This document shows positions 1 through 8,672 of a DNA stretch of 64,000 bases, in pieces. Below the pieces are notes generated by a model, which did not search any database, was not told the origin of the DNA, and worked only from the letters and a program-made list of their open reading frames with translations. The stretch's first letter is position 1. Each line of letters opens with the position of its first letter. The translations under genes were made by a program, and so were the position numbers. Source of the stretch: Sphingomonas sp. dw_22 (GTDB taxonomy: Bacteria > Pseudomonadota > Alphaproteobacteria > Sphingomonadales > Sphingomonadaceae); NCBI RefSeq assembly GCF_018449795.1, contig NZ_JAAVVE010000021.1, forward strand, positions 1 to 64,000, written 5' to 3'.

Positions 1-210
1 GCCGGTGACGACGATCTCGGGCGCGGCGTCCATCTGCTCGTCGGCCGCTGCGCTCTCGGGAACGGATTGCGCCGCATCGTCGGTGGCGGGCGAAGCCTCT
101 GCCTGCGTGGATTGGGCATAAGCATAGGTCGAGAACAGGCCCGACACAGCAAGCGCTCCACAAGAAGCGGCCGCGAACAATATATTCTTTTTGAGTTTTT
201 GCGCAGTCAT
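1..210 (-). CDS. TonB-dependent receptor, N-terminal part (runs off window)
   Basis: This is the first 70 codons of an outer-membrane TonB-dependent receptor. The ATG at 210 is preceded by a GAGGGG ribosome-binding site at 218-223. The protein begins MTAQKLKKN, followed by a hydrophobic stretch and a cleavage site near AYAQS (about residue 33), which is a Sec signal peptide. An acidic, Ala-rich linker leads to EIVVTG at about residues 65-70, the TonB box typical of sphingomonad and Caulobacter receptors. The plug and barrel lie outside the window, so the substrate cannot be inferred. Family assignment rests on the signal peptide plus TonB box only. Confidence 0.85.
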   Translation of the reverse strand, partial: MTAQKLKKNILFAAASCGALAVSGLFSTYAYAQSTQAEASPATDDAAQSVPESAAADEQMDAAPEIVVTG

Positions 211-669
211 TAATTAACCCCTCAAGTATCAACTCGACAGGAAAAAAGTCAACGCAACGTAAACAACCATGGGTTGTCCCGAAAATGCTAACAGCCATCC
301 TGTCCTACAATTAATTCTGCGTCGCCGCACGAAGTCTAATGCTTCGCTTTATCGCGATTCGACTTGACGTTTCTAGTTCAAACGTAACGGATCTGCAATA
401 TGGTATTATATGTCGATATTGCGTCTCACATTATGAGAATATATGTCTTTGCCAGCGTAGGCAATAGCCAAAATTGCGTTGCCGCAGCCCAGCGGCACCG
501 GGTTCGGAAACGGCGAAGGGAGTGATTTCAAAGGCTCGGGGAGGCCGCCCACGCGACGAGACGGATGCGGCTCAGCCCTCGCCCGCCCCGGAAGGGCGGA
601 CCGAAAGTTCAGCGAAAGACAGCCAAAGGGGGGCGCCGGCCGCTCAGGCCGACGCGCTATGCGGGCGGA
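211..669. other. Intergenic region: receptor promoter side and MFS 3' flank
   Basis: I see no convincing gene in these 459 bases. Both flanking genes are on the minus strand, so the region holds the 3' end of the MFS unit and the promoter of the receptor. A small hairpin (CCGCCC 583-588 pairing with GGGCGG 594-599, 5-nt loop) lies downstream of the MFS gene but has no T tract, so it is a weak terminator candidate. AT-rich sequence at 396-446 is listed separately. Short open frames in 474-739 are GC-driven and have no supporting ribosome-binding site. Confidence 0.6.
396..446 (-). promoter_or_regulatory. AT-rich tandem element upstream of TonB receptor
   Basis: Read on the minus strand, this segment contains two copies of a GACATATA-N-T-NN-CATA-N-TG pattern (429-446 and 396-413) that agree at about 15 of 19 positions by eye. 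The inner part, ATATAATACCATATT at 397-411, resembles the AT-rich elements before the receptor at 8894 and the FAH gene at 33141. It contains TATAAT, so it may include a -10 box, but it lies about 190 bases upstream of the ATG. A role in regulation is inference. Confidence 0.4.
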
Positions 670-1992
670 TCAGCGCCCCGCCAGTTCCTTATTGACCCAC
701 AGCGCTACCAGCGTGCCGACCGCGCCCGAAAGCAAGTAGCCGCCCGCCGCCAGCAGCCCGAAATGGCTCGCCAGCAGCAGCGCGACCAGCGGCGCGAAGC
801 CGGCGCCGAACAGCCAGGCCAGATCGGCAGTCAGCGCAGCGCCGGTGTAGCGCCGCGCGGAGGCGAAATTGGCGTTCATCGCGCCCGAGGACTGGCCGAA
901 CGAGACGCCCAGCAGGATGAAGCCGACGATCATGAAAGCCAGCTCGCCCGCGACACCGCCATTCAGGAGCTGCGGCGCGAATCCGCTGAACGCGGCGATG
1001 CCCGCGGCCGAAACGCCCAGCAACGTGCGCCTGCCCACGCGATCGGCGATGGCGCCCGATGCGATCACGGCCAGCACGCCGAACACGGCTGCTACGATCT
1101 CGATCATCAGGAAGCGCACCGGATCCTGATCGGTATAGAGGAACACCCAGGAGAGCGGGAACACCGTCACCATGTGGAACAGTGCGAAGCTCGCCAGCGG
1201 AGCGAACGCGCCGATCACGATGGTCCGCCAATCGCTGCGCACCGTCTCGATCACGCCCGAGGGCTGGAGGTCGCGGCTCTCGAACAGCACCGAATAATCA
1301 TGCGTCGAAACGATGCGGAGGCGCGCGAACAGCGCGACCACGTTGATCGCGAAGGCGACGAAGAACGGGTAGCGCCAGCCCCAGTCGAGGAAGTCCGCAT
1401 TCGACAGCGTGACGATGAAGAAGGCGAACAGCGCGCTCGCCACGATCAGCCCCAGCGGCGCGCCGAGCTGCGGGATCATCGCATACCAGCCGCGGCGGTT
1501 CTGCGGTGCGTTGAGTGCGAGCAGCGAGGCGAGACCATCCCAGGCGCCACCCAGCGCCACGCCCTGCCCCAGCCGGAACAAAGCGAGCAGGATCGCGGAC
1601 CAGATGCCGATCGTCTCATATCCGGGCAGGAACGCCACCGCCGCGGTCGATCCGCCGAGCAGGAACAGCGCGATGGTCAGCTTGGTGCCGCGCCCCATCT
1701 TCTCGTCGACCCACAGGAACACCAGCGACCCGACTGGCCGCGCGATGAACGCCAGCGCGAAGATCGCGAACGAAAGCAGCGTGCCGGTCAGCCGGTCGAC
1801 ATAGGGGAAGACCAGGTTCGGAAAGACCAGGACCGAGGCGATCGCATAGACGAAGAAGTCGAAGAATTCGGACGTGCGCCCGATGATGACGCCGATCGCG
1901 ATCTCGCCGGGCGCGATGTGCGCTTCGCGGGCGTTGATCGCCCGGGCGTCACGCTCGGCCGTGCCGGATGTCGGAGCGAGGCTGGCGGTCAT
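670..1992 (-). CDS. MFS transporter, metabolite:H+ symporter (MHS/ProP-ShiA type)
   Basis: A 440-residue inner-membrane protein with about twelve hydrophobic segments. The early motif GRTSEFFDFFVYAIASVLVF (about residues 38-57) and the loop-2 region around FIARPVGSLVFLW are hallmarks of the metabolite:H+ symporter branch of the MFS (ShiA, KgtP, ProP relatives). A second MFS signature, GAIADRVGRRTLLG, opens the C-terminal half. These carriers import carboxylates, osmolytes or aromatic acids; the substrate cannot be read from sequence. The ATG at 1992 has GGAAG about nine bases upstream. It is divergent from the cyo operon across a short region carrying a perfect palindrome. Confidence 0.82.
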   Translation of the reverse strand: MTASLAPTSGTAERDARAINAREAHIAPGEIAIGVIIGRTSEFFDFFVYAIASVLVFPNLVFPYVDRLTGTLLSFAIFALAFIARPVGSLVFLWVDEKMGRGTKLTIALFLLGGSTAAVAFLPGYETIGIWSAILLALFRLGQGVALGGAWDGLASLLALNAPQNRRGWYAMIPQLGAPLGLIVASALFAFFIVTLSNADFLDWGWRYPFFVAFAINVVALFARLRIVSTHDYSVLFESRDLQPSGVIETVRSDWRTIVIGAFAPLASFALFHMVTVFPLSWVFLYTDQDPVRFLMIEIVAAVFGVLAVIASGAIADRVGRRTLLGVSAAGIAAFSGFAPQLLNGGVAGELAFMIVGFILLGVSFGQSSGAMNANFASARRYTGAALTADLAWLFGAGFAPLVALLLASHFGLLAAGGYLLSGAVGTLVALWVNKELAGR

Positions 1993-2058
1993 GATCGTGG
2001 ACTTCCTGACGGGCGACTGGCAAACAACGCTTCATATGCGCTTTTCGTACCGTTTTTG

Positions 2059-2081
2059 ACATTGGACATTTTGTCCAATGT
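2059..2081. promoter_or_regulatory. Perfect inverted repeat (operator candidate) between MFS gene and cyo operon
   Basis: Arms ACATTGGACA (2059-2068) and TGTCCAATGT (2072-2081) are perfect reverse complements around a 3-base TTT centre. A consensus -35 hexamer TTGACA (2056-2061) on the plus strand overlaps the left arm, so a protein bound here would compete with RNA polymerase reading towards cyoA. No good -10 follows at 17 bases (TGTTGC at 2079-2084). The symmetry and promoter overlap suggest a dimeric repressor or activator site. The cognate regulator is not identified. Confidence 0.6.
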
Positions 2082-2114
2082 TGCAGTGCACAGCAAATGC
2101 GTAGCGGGGCCACC

Positions 2115-3134
2115 ATGCCGAAGGCCATACTCCTCGCCCGACTCGCCACCGCCACAGGCGCGCTCGCCCTACTTGGCGGTTGCGACATGGTCGTCATGAA
2201 CCCCATGGGCGATGTTGCATTGCAACAGCGCGACATGGTCGTCATCGCCACATTGCTGATGCTGCTGATCGTCGTGCCGGTGATCGCGCTCGTCGCGATC
2301 ATCGCCTGGCGCTATCGCGAATCGGCCAATGCCCATTACGAGCCCGATTGGGACCATTCGACTCAGCTGGAGCTGGTGATCTGGTCCGCGCCGCTGCTCA
2401 TCATCATCTGCCTGGGCGCGATCACCTGGACCGGCACGCACCTGCTCGATCCCTATCGTCCGCTCGATCGGATCTCGGCCGGGAAGCCGGTCGCCCCCGG
2501 CACCAAGCCGCTGGAGGTGCAGGTCGTCTCGCTCGACTGGAAATGGCTGTTCATCTATCCCGAATACGGGATCGCGACGGTCAACGAGCTGGCCGCGCCG
2601 GTCGATCGTCCGATCTCCTTCCGGCTGACCTCCTCCTCGGTGATGAACGCCTTCTACGTGCCGACGCTGGCCGGCATGATCTACACCATGCCGTCGATGG
2701 AGACGCGGCTCCAGGCCGTCATCAACAAAGCCGGCGATTATGAGGGCTTCTCCGCCAATTACAGCGGCGCGGGCTTCTCCAACATGCGCTTCCGCTTCCA
2801 CGGGATGAGCGATGCGGACTTCGCCGGCTGGGTCGCCCAGGCCAGGGCCGCCGGCGGCGAGCTCAGCCGCGCGCGCTATCTCGAACTGGAGAAGCCGAGC
2901 GAGAAGGCCCCCGTGATGCGCTTCGGCAGCGTCGCGCCCGCCCTGTTCGATGCGGTGACGAACCAGTGCGTCAAGCCGGGCACGCCGTGCATGTCCGATC
3001 TGATGCAGAAGGACGCGGGCCATGCTGCCGGCATGGAGCACATGCCCGGCATGGACATGCCGATGCCGAAGGCGTCCGAATCGCAGCCCGCGGCGCCGGC
3101 CAGTTCGGTGCCCCAGCACCATCACGCCAACTAA
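2115..3134 (+). CDS. cyoA: Cytochrome bo3-type ubiquinol oxidase subunit II
   Basis: A membrane-anchored subunit of the terminal quinol oxidase. From the ATG at 2115 the product is 339 residues and starts with a lipoprotein signal ending in the lipobox LLGGC, so the Cys at about residue 22 is the likely lipidation site. Two transmembrane segments and a periplasmic cupredoxin domain follow (LDWKWLFIYPEYGIATVNE is a family motif). CuA ligands are absent, as expected for a quinol rather than cytochrome c oxidase. The C-terminus is unusual: a Cys pair (QCVKPGTPC) then a Met/His-rich tail ending QHHHAN. An upstream in-frame ATG at 2097 adds six residues but lacks a ribosome-binding site. First gene of the operon. 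Confidence 0.93.
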   Translation: MPKAILLARLATATGALALLGGCDMVVMNPMGDVALQQRDMVVIATLLMLLIVVPVIALVAIIAWRYRESANAHYEPDWDHSTQLELVIWSAPLLIIICLGAITWTGTHLLDPYRPLDRISAGKPVAPGTKPLEVQVVSLDWKWLFIYPEYGIATVNELAAPVDRPISFRLTSSSVMNAFYVPTLAGMIYTMPSMETRLQAVINKAGDYEGFSANYSGAGFSNMRFRFHGMSDADFAGWVAQARAAGGELSRARYLELEKPSEKAPVMRFGSVAPALFDAVTNQCVKPGTPCMSDLMQKDAGHAAGMEHMPGMDMPMPKASESQPAAPASSVPQHHHAN

Positions 3135-5156
3135 ATGGCCATTGAAATGACCCCCTCCCCGCTTTCCGTCAGCCCGATCCTCGGCCGCTTCACGCTGGAA
3201 TCGCTGCCGCTGCACGAACCGATCGTCGTCGCGACCTTCGCCGTCGTGGCGCTCGGCGGCGTCGCGCTGCTCGGCGCGCTCACCTATTTCAAGCTCTGGA
3301 GCTATCTGTGGCGCGATTGGTTCACCACCGTCGACCATAAGCGCATCGGCATCATGTACATGATCCTGGGCCTCATCATGCTGCTGCGCGGTTTCGCCGA
3401 CGCGATCATGATGCGCCTCCAGCAGGCGATGGCGTTCGGTGGGTCCGAAGGCTATCTGAACGCCCACCATTACGACCAGATCTTCACCGCCCACGGCGTC
3501 ATCATGATCTTCTTCGTGGCGATGCCGCTGGTCACCGGGCTGATGAACTATGTCGTGCCGCTCCAGATCGGCGCGCGCGACGTCTCCTTCCCCTTCCTCA
3601 ACAATTTCAGCTTCTGGATGACGACCGCCGGTGCGGTGATCGTGATGATGAGCCTGTTCGTCGGTGAGTTCGCCCAGACCGGCTGGCTCGCCATGCCGCC
3701 GCTTTCGGGGATCAGCTACAGCCCCGGCGTCGGCGTCGACTATTATATCTGGTCGCTCCAGATCGCGGGCGTCGGCACGCTGCTGTCCGGCGTCAACCTG
3801 ATCGCGACCATCGTCAAGATGCGCGCGCCGGGCATGACCATGATGAAGATGCCGATCTTCTGCTGGACGTCGCTGTGCACCAACATCCTGATCGTCGCCG
3901 CCTTCCCGGTGCTGACGGCGGTGCTCGCGCTGCTCTCGCTCGATCGCTACGCCGGCACCAACTTCTTCACGAACACCCTCGGCGGCAATCCGATGATGTA
4001 CGTGAACCTGATCTGGATCTGGGGCCATCCGGAGGTCTACATCCTGATCCTGCCGGCCTTCGGCATCTTCAGCGAAGTCACCTCGACCTTCACCGGCAAG
4101 CGGCTGTTCGGCTATACCTCGATGGTCTACGCCACCTCGGTCATCACGCTGCTCGCCTATGTCGTCTGGCTGCACCATTTCTTCACGATGGGCTCGGGCG
4201 CCAGCGTCAACAGCTTCTTCGGCATCACGACCATGGTGATCTCGATCCCGACCGGCGCGAAGATCTTCAACTGGCTGTTCACCATGTATCGCGGCCGCAT
4301 CCGCTTCGAGCTGCCGATGATGTGGACGGTCGCGTTCATGATAACCTTCGTCATCGGCGGCATGACCGGCGTGCTGCTCGCCGTGCCCCCGGCCGATTTC
4401 GTGCTGCACAATTCGCTGTTCCTGATCGCGCATTTCCACAACGTCATCATCGGCGGCGTGGTGTTCGGCCTGTTCGCCGGCATCAACTACTGGTTCCCCA
4501 AGGCGATGGGCTTCCGGCTCGATCCCTTCTGGGGCAAGGTCTCCTTCTGGTTCTGGGTGATCGGCTTCTACTTCGCGTTCATGCCGCTCTATGTGCTCGG
4601 CCTGATGGGGGTGACGCGCCGCCTGCGCACCTTCGAGGATCCGAGCCTCCAGATCTGGTTCCTCATCGCGGGCTTCGGCGCGCTGCTGATCGCCGCCGGG
4701 ATCGGCGCGATGCTGATGCAGTTCTATGTCAGCTTCCGCGACCGCGAGCGGCTGCGCGACACGACCGGCGACCCGTGGAACGGCCGCACGCTGGAATGGG
4801 CGACCTCCTCGCCTCCGCCCGACTATAACTTCGCCTTCTCGCCCATGGTGCATGAGGGCGATGCCTGGGCCGACATGAAGGCGCGCGGCTATGTCCGCCC
4901 GACCGAGGGCTTCAAGGCGATCCACATGCCCAGCAACACCGGCACCGGCGTAATCCTGGCCGGGCTGAGCGTCGCCTTCTCCGTCGCCATGATCTGGTAT
5001 GTCTGGTGGCTGGCGGCATTGAGCTTCGTCGGCATCCTGGCGGTCGCGATCGGCCATACGTTCAACTACAAGCGGGATTTCCACATCCCCGCCGAACAGG
5101 TGATCGCCACGGAGAATGCGCGCACCAGCCTGCTCAACCAGGAGGCCGTGGCGTGA
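3135..5156 (+). CDS. cyoB: Cytochrome bo3-type ubiquinol oxidase subunit I
   Basis: The catalytic, proton-pumping subunit of a heme-copper quinol oxidase (673 residues). It starts one base after the cyoA stop. Heme-copper motifs are intact: [13 protein letters not shown] (CuB His and the cross-linked Tyr), the HH pair in WLHHFFTMG, and HFHNVIIGG. The K-channel Lys is in PTGAKIFNW and the D-channel Asp in [10 protein letters not shown]. Quinone-site residues known from E. coli CyoB (R71, D75, H98, Q101) correspond to R85, D89, H112 and Q115, which supports ubiquinol over cytochrome c as donor. No heme O synthase gene (cyoE) follows in this window. Confidence 0.97.
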   Translation: MAIEMTPSPLSVSPILGRFTLESLPLHEPIVVATFAVVALGGVALLGALTYFKLWSYLWRDWFTTVDHKRIGIMYMILGLIMLLRGFADAIMMRLQQAMAFGGSEGYLNAHHYDQIFTAHGVIMIFFVAMPLVTGLMNYVVPLQIGARDVSFPFLNNFSFWMTTAGAVIVMMSLFVGEFAQTGWLAMPPLSGISYSPGVGVDYYIWSLQIAGVGTLLSGVNLIATIVKMRAPGMTMMKMPIFCWTSLCTNILIVAAFPVLTAVLALLSLDRYAGTNFFTNTLGGNPMMYVNLIWIWGHPEVYILILPAFGIFSEVTSTFTGKRLFGYTSMVYATSVITLLAYVVWLHHFFTMGSGASVNSFFGITTMVISIPTGAKIFNWLFTMYRGRIRFELPMMWTVAFMITFVIGGMTGVLLAVPPADFVLHNSLFLIAHFHNVIIGGVVFGLFAGINYWFPKAMGFRLDPFWGKVSFWFWVIGFYFAFMPLYVLGLMGVTRRLRTFEDPSLQIWFLIAGFGALLIAAGIGAMLMQFYVSFRDRERLRDTTGDPWNGRTLEWATSSPPPDYNFAFSPMVHEGDAWADMKARGYVRPTEGFKAIHMPSNTGTGVILAGLSVAFSVAMIWYVWWLAALSFVGILAVAIGHTFNYKRDFHIPAEQVIATENARTSLLNQEAVA

Positions 5157-5785
5157 GCGCGACCCTGACCGATACCGCCGACGCGGATCGCAACACCTTC
5201 TACCTCGTCGACGAGCATGAGCATCCCGAAGGCTCCAGCACCATGCTGGGCTTCTGGATGTACCTGATGAGCGACTGCCTGATCTTCGCGATGCTCTTCG
5301 CGACCTATGGCGTGCTCGGCACCAGCTATGCCGGCGGCCCGGGGCCCAGGGAGCTGTTCGACCTTCCGCTGGTGGCGCTCAACACGTCGATGCTGCTGCT
5401 GTCGTCGATCACCTATGGCTTCGCGATGCTGTCCATGAACGACGGCAAGCAGGGCGCGACCCAGGTCTGGCTGGCGGTGACGGGGCTGTTCGGCGCCGCG
5501 TTCCTCGGCATCGAGCTCTATGAGTTCTCGCACCTGATCCATGAGGGCGCCGGGCCGCAGCGCAGCGCGTTCCTCTCGTCCTTCTTCACGCTGGTCGGCA
5601 CCCACGGCCTGCACGTCACCTTCGGCATCATCTGGCTGGTGACGCTGATGGTGCAGGTGCAGATGAAGGGCCTGATCCCTGCCAATCGCCGGCGGCTGAT
5701 GTGCCTCAGCCTGTTCTGGCACTTCCTCGACGTCATCTGGATCGGCGTCTTCACCTTCGTCTATCTGATGGGAATGCTGCGATGA
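5153..5785 (+). CDS. cyoC: Cytochrome bo3-type ubiquinol oxidase subunit III
   Basis: A 210-residue membrane subunit with about five transmembrane helices, matching the usual CyoC length. The start is the GTG at 5153, which overlaps the cyoB stop as GTGA. Recognisable family sequence includes the N-terminal [20 protein letters not shown], the central Glu-containing helix ([13 protein letters not shown]) and the C-terminal [20 protein letters not shown]. It stabilises subunit I. The gene is translationally coupled on both sides. Confidence 0.95.
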   Translation: MSATLTDTADADRNTFYLVDEHEHPEGSSTMLGFWMYLMSDCLIFAMLFATYGVLGTSYAGGPGPRELFDLPLVALNTSMLLLSSITYGFAMLSMNDGKQGATQVWLAVTGLFGAAFLGIELYEFSHLIHEGAGPQRSAFLSSFFTLVGTHGLHVTFGIIWLVTLMVQVQMKGLIPANRRRLMCLSLFWHFLDVIWIGVFTFVYLMGMLR

Positions 5786-6171
5786 GCACCGAACTCCACC
5801 ACGGCGCCGGCGATCACGCCCACCACTCCCACGATGACGGGGAAGCGCACGGCTCGCGCTCCGGCTATTGGATCGGCTTCCTGCTGTCGATCGTACTGAC
5901 GGCGATCCCGTTCTGGCTGGTGATGACCAAGCCGATGTCGGACCAGGCGATCGCGCTGACCATCATGGCGTTCGCGGTGGCACAGATCCTCGTCCACATG
6001 ATCTTCTTCCTGCACATGAACCGGAGCGCCGAGGGCGGCTGGTCGCTGATGGCGCTGCTGTTCACGATCGTCATCGTCGGCATCGCGCTCAGCGGATCGC
6101 TGTGGGTAATGTATCACATGAACACCAACATGATGCCCGCGACCGTCCAGGCCATGGACCAGATGGGGTGA
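5782..6171 (+). CDS. cyoD: Cytochrome bo3-type ubiquinol oxidase subunit IV
   Basis: A 129-residue protein with three transmembrane helices, the size expected for CyoD. Its ATG overlaps the cyoC stop as ATGA. The N-terminal soluble segment is strikingly His-rich (about nine His in the first 25 residues, including HHGAGDHAHHSH), followed by SGYWIGFLLSIVLTAIPFWLV and the VHMIFFLHM helix typical of COX4_pro/CyoD. Its role is assembly and stability of the oxidase. The His cluster could bind metal, but that is inference. Confidence 0.93.
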   Translation: MSTELHHGAGDHAHHSHDDGEAHGSRSGYWIGFLLSIVLTAIPFWLVMTKPMSDQAIALTIMAFAVAQILVHMIFFLHMNRSAEGGWSLMALLFTIVIVGIALSGSLWVMYHMNTNMMPATVQAMDQMG

Positions 6172-6872
6172 CACGCCCCCCTGCCCGGCTGATCGCGGCG
6201 GGATTGGTTGCACTGGCGCTGTTCGCCGGACTGGTCGCGCTCGGCACCTGGCAGGTGCATCGCCGGGCATGGAAGCTGGACCTGATCGCCCAGATCGACG
6301 CGCGGATCCACAGGGCGCCCGTTGCGGCGCCCGGCCCCGGCGCGTGGCCGGGCATCGACGCCCCCAGCGCCCAATATCGCCGGATCCGCCTGACCGGCAT
6401 GTATCTGCCTGCCCAGACCCTGGTTCAGGCGAGCACCGAGCAAGGCTCGGGCTGGTGGGTGCTGACGCCGATGCGGACCGACAAGGGCTTCACCGCGCTG
6501 GTCAACCGGGGCTTCATCGCCACCCGCACGCCCCCTCCTCCGCCTGCAGCCCCCGTTACGGTGACCGGCCTGCTGCGCATCAGCGAGCCCGGCGGCGGCT
6601 TCCTCCGCTTGAACGATCCCGCGAGCGGCCGCTGGTATTCGCGCGACGTCGCCGCCATCGCACGGGCGCAGCGGCTCGGCGAGGTTGCCCCCTATTTCGT
6701 CGATGCCGACGCCGCCTCCGGCCCCCCGGGCGGCCCGATCGGCGGCCTCACAGTGATCGCCTTTCCGAACAACCACTTGATCTACGCGCTGACATGGTAT
6801 GCGCTCGCGATGATGATCGCCGGCGCCTTCGTGATCTTCGTGCGCGCGCAGCCCCGCGGAGCCGCGCGCTGA
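6168..6872 (+). CDS. SURF1-family oxidase assembly protein
   Basis: A 234-residue SURF1-like protein starting at GTG 6168, which overlaps the cyoD stop by four bases. The family signature is visible: an N-terminal transmembrane helix (LIAAGLVALALFAGLVALGT) followed directly by WQVHRRAWKLDLI, a periplasmic domain containing RRIRLTGMY, GWWVLTPM and ALVNRGFI, and a C-terminal helix beginning with NNHLIYALTWYALA. SURF1 proteins help insert heme into subunit I of heme-copper oxidases. Its place inside the operon indicates that it services this quinol oxidase. Confidence 0.92.
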   Translation: MTRPPARLIAAGLVALALFAGLVALGTWQVHRRAWKLDLIAQIDARIHRAPVAAPGPGAWPGIDAPSAQYRRIRLTGMYLPAQTLVQASTEQGSGWWVLTPMRTDKGFTALVNRGFIATRTPPPPPAAPVTVTGLLRISEPGGGFLRLNDPASGRWYSRDVAAIARAQRLGEVAPYFVDADAASGPPGGPIGGLTVIAFPNNHLIYALTWYALAMMIAGAFVIFVRAQPRGAAR

Positions 6873-8149
6873 TGCTCGATACGACCGGCTCGAAGAACCT
6901 GCTGCTGCTGGTCCAGCTCCGCTGGCTGGCGATCGCCGGGCAGTTCCTCACGATCCTGCTGACCCATTATCTCTTCCGCATCCTGCTGCCGATGACGGCG
7001 ATGCTGGGCGTGCTCGCGGGACTGGTGCTGTTCAACGGCCTCAGCATGTTCTGGCTGCGCTGGCGGCAGCGGATCGACGACGTCACCCTGCTCGCGGCGA
7101 TGCTGCTCGACGTGCTCTGCCTCTCCGTCCAGATCTATCTCAGCGGCGGCGCGGCCAACCCGTTCGTCTCGCTGTTCCTGCTCCAGGTGGTGCTGGGATC
7201 GGTGCTGCTCGAGCGCTGGTCGAGCTGGGTGGTGGTCGCCGTGACCTGCGCCGCCTTCGCGCTGCTCACCGTCTTCTATCGCCCCATCGTGCTGCCGGTC
7301 GATTATCCGGTCACCCTGTTCCGCCTGCACATCCAGGGCATGTGGGTGTGCTTCGCGCTCGTCGCGGTGCTGCTGGTGCTGTTCGTCACCCGGATCAACC
7401 GCAATCTGCGCGAACGCGACGCGCATCTGGCGGCGATGCAGCGCCAGGCCGTGGAGGAGGATCATATCGTCCGGATCGGCCTACTCGCCTCGGGCGCGGC
7501 GCATGAGCTGGGCACGCCGCTGTCGTCGCTCTCGGTGATCCTCGGCGACTGGCGCCGTTCGCCCCGGATCGCCGAGGATCCCGAGCTCGCCGAGGAACTG
7601 CGCGAGATGCAGGCCGAGGTCCAGCGCTGCAAGGCGATCGTCACCGGCATCCTGCTCGCAGCGGGCGAGGCGCGTGGCGAGGCATCGGCCGCGACCAGCG
7701 TGCGCAGTTTCTTCGGCCGCGTCGCCGCCGACTGGCAGGCGGCGCGGGGCTTTGCCGGCCTGCGCTATCGCGACACATTCGGTCCCGATCTGCCGATCGC
7801 CTCCGACACCGTGCTGCAACAGGCGCTGTTCAACCTGTTCGACAATGCTGTCGAGGCGTCGTCCGAGGAGATCGTCGTCGATCTGGCGCGCGAGGGGGAT
7901 GCGCTGACCGTCACCGTCGCCGATCGCGGCCCCGGCTTCGCCCCGGCGATGCTCGATGCGATCGGCACGCCCTATAATTCGACCAAGCAGCGCCGCGGCG
8001 CCGGGCTGGGCCTGTTCCTGGTCGCCAACGTCATGCGCAAGCTCGGCGGCACGATGACCGCGCGCAACCGGCCCGAAGGCGGCGCCGAGATCGTGCTCCG
8101 CCTGCCGCTGGAGGCGCTCGCGCTCACGGAGGATGGCGATGGCCGATGA
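6872..8149 (+). CDS. RegB/PrrB/ActS-like redox sensor histidine kinase
   Basis: A 425-residue membrane sensor kinase whose ATG overlaps the SURF1 stop by one base. The N-terminal half has about six transmembrane segments containing GGAANPF at residues 92-98, the heptapeptide linked to ubiquinone binding in RegB. The phosphoacceptor is His211 in ASGAAHELGTPLSSL. Cys253 (in VQRCKAIV) sits where the redox-active Cys265 of Rhodobacter RegB lies. The ATPase domain shows FNLFDNAVEAS (N box), DRGPGFAP (G1) and GAGLGLFL (G2). Members control respiration, photosynthesis and carbon metabolism in response to quinone redox state. Being in the same operon as a quinol oxidase suggests a direct feedback circuit. 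Confidence 0.92.
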   Translation: MLDTTGSKNLLLLVQLRWLAIAGQFLTILLTHYLFRILLPMTAMLGVLAGLVLFNGLSMFWLRWRQRIDDVTLLAAMLLDVLCLSVQIYLSGGAANPFVSLFLLQVVLGSVLLERWSSWVVVAVTCAAFALLTVFYRPIVLPVDYPVTLFRLHIQGMWVCFALVAVLLVLFVTRINRNLRERDAHLAAMQRQAVEEDHIVRIGLLASGAAHELGTPLSSLSVILGDWRRSPRIAEDPELAEELREMQAEVQRCKAIVTGILLAAGEARGEASAATSVRSFFGRVAADWQAARGFAGLRYRDTFGPDLPIASDTVLQQALFNLFDNAVEASSEEIVVDLAREGDALTVTVADRGPGFAPAMLDAIGTPYNSTKQRRGAGLGLFLVANVMRKLGGTMTARNRPEGGAEIVLRLPLEALALTEDGDGR

Positions 8150-8672
8150 TCCGCTGCTCTATCTGGTGGAGGACGACGCCGCCTTCGCCCACACGCTCCA
8201 GCGCTCGTTCGAGCGGCGCGGCTATCGCGTGGGCGTAGCCGCCGATCCCACGGAGCTCGACGCGCTGCTCGCCGTGGAAGCACCGAACTTCGCGGTGGTC
8301 GACCTCAAGCTCGGCCAGGCATCGGGCCTCGCCTGCGTGCAGACGCTGCATGCCCGCGATCCCAAGACGATCATCGTCGTGCTCACCGGCTATGCGAGCA
8401 TCGCGACGGCAGTGCAGGCGATCAAGCTGGGTGCGACCTCCTATCTCGCCAAGCCGGCCGATACCGACGATCTGGAAGCCGCGTTCGGCGGGATCGCGGG
8501 CGATGTCGATACGCCGATCACCCAGCGCCAGACCTCGATCAAGACGCTGGAATGGGAACGCATCCAGAAGACGCTGGCCGAAAGCGACTTCAACGTCTCC
8601 GAAGCCGCTCGCCGACTCGGCATGCACCGCCGCACGCTCGCGCGGAAGCTGGAGAAGCGGCCGATTCGCTGA
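8139..8672 (+). CDS. RegA/PrrA/ActR-like response regulator
   Basis: A 177-residue response regulator, the length typical of RegA. I chose ATG 8139 because GGAGG (8128-8132) sits six bases upstream; the in-frame ATG at 8133 would abut it. The receiver domain has the acidic pocket EDD, phospho-acceptor Asp55 (in FAVVDLKLG), the Thr in VVLTGYAS and the Lys in YLAKPAD. A linker leads to a C-terminal Fis-type helix-turn-helix (NVSEAARRLGMHRRTLARKL). It overlaps the kinase gene, so the pair is co-expressed. It is the only DNA-binding regulator I can recognise in the window. Confidence 0.92.
   Translation: MADDPLLYLVEDDAAFAHTLQRSFERRGYRVGVAADPTELDALLAVEAPNFAVVDLKLGQASGLACVQTLHARDPKTIIVVLTGYASIATAVQAIKLGATSYLAKPADTDDLEAAFGGIAGDVDTPITQRQTSIKTLEWERIQKTLAESDFNVSEAARRLGMHRRTLARKLEKRPIR

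Noticed and set aside
565..2199. A 544-codon plus-strand open frame across the MFS gene and promoter region
   Set aside because: Its sequence is Arg/Gln/Glu-rich with no domain, and it crosses the divergent promoter. The minus-strand MFS protein is the real gene.
2169..5084. A 971-codon open frame on the minus strand opposite cyoA and cyoB
   Set aside because: It is an antisense shadow produced by high GC at third positions. Its product is His/Asp/Arg-rich low-complexity sequence, while the plus strand encodes textbook oxidase subunits.
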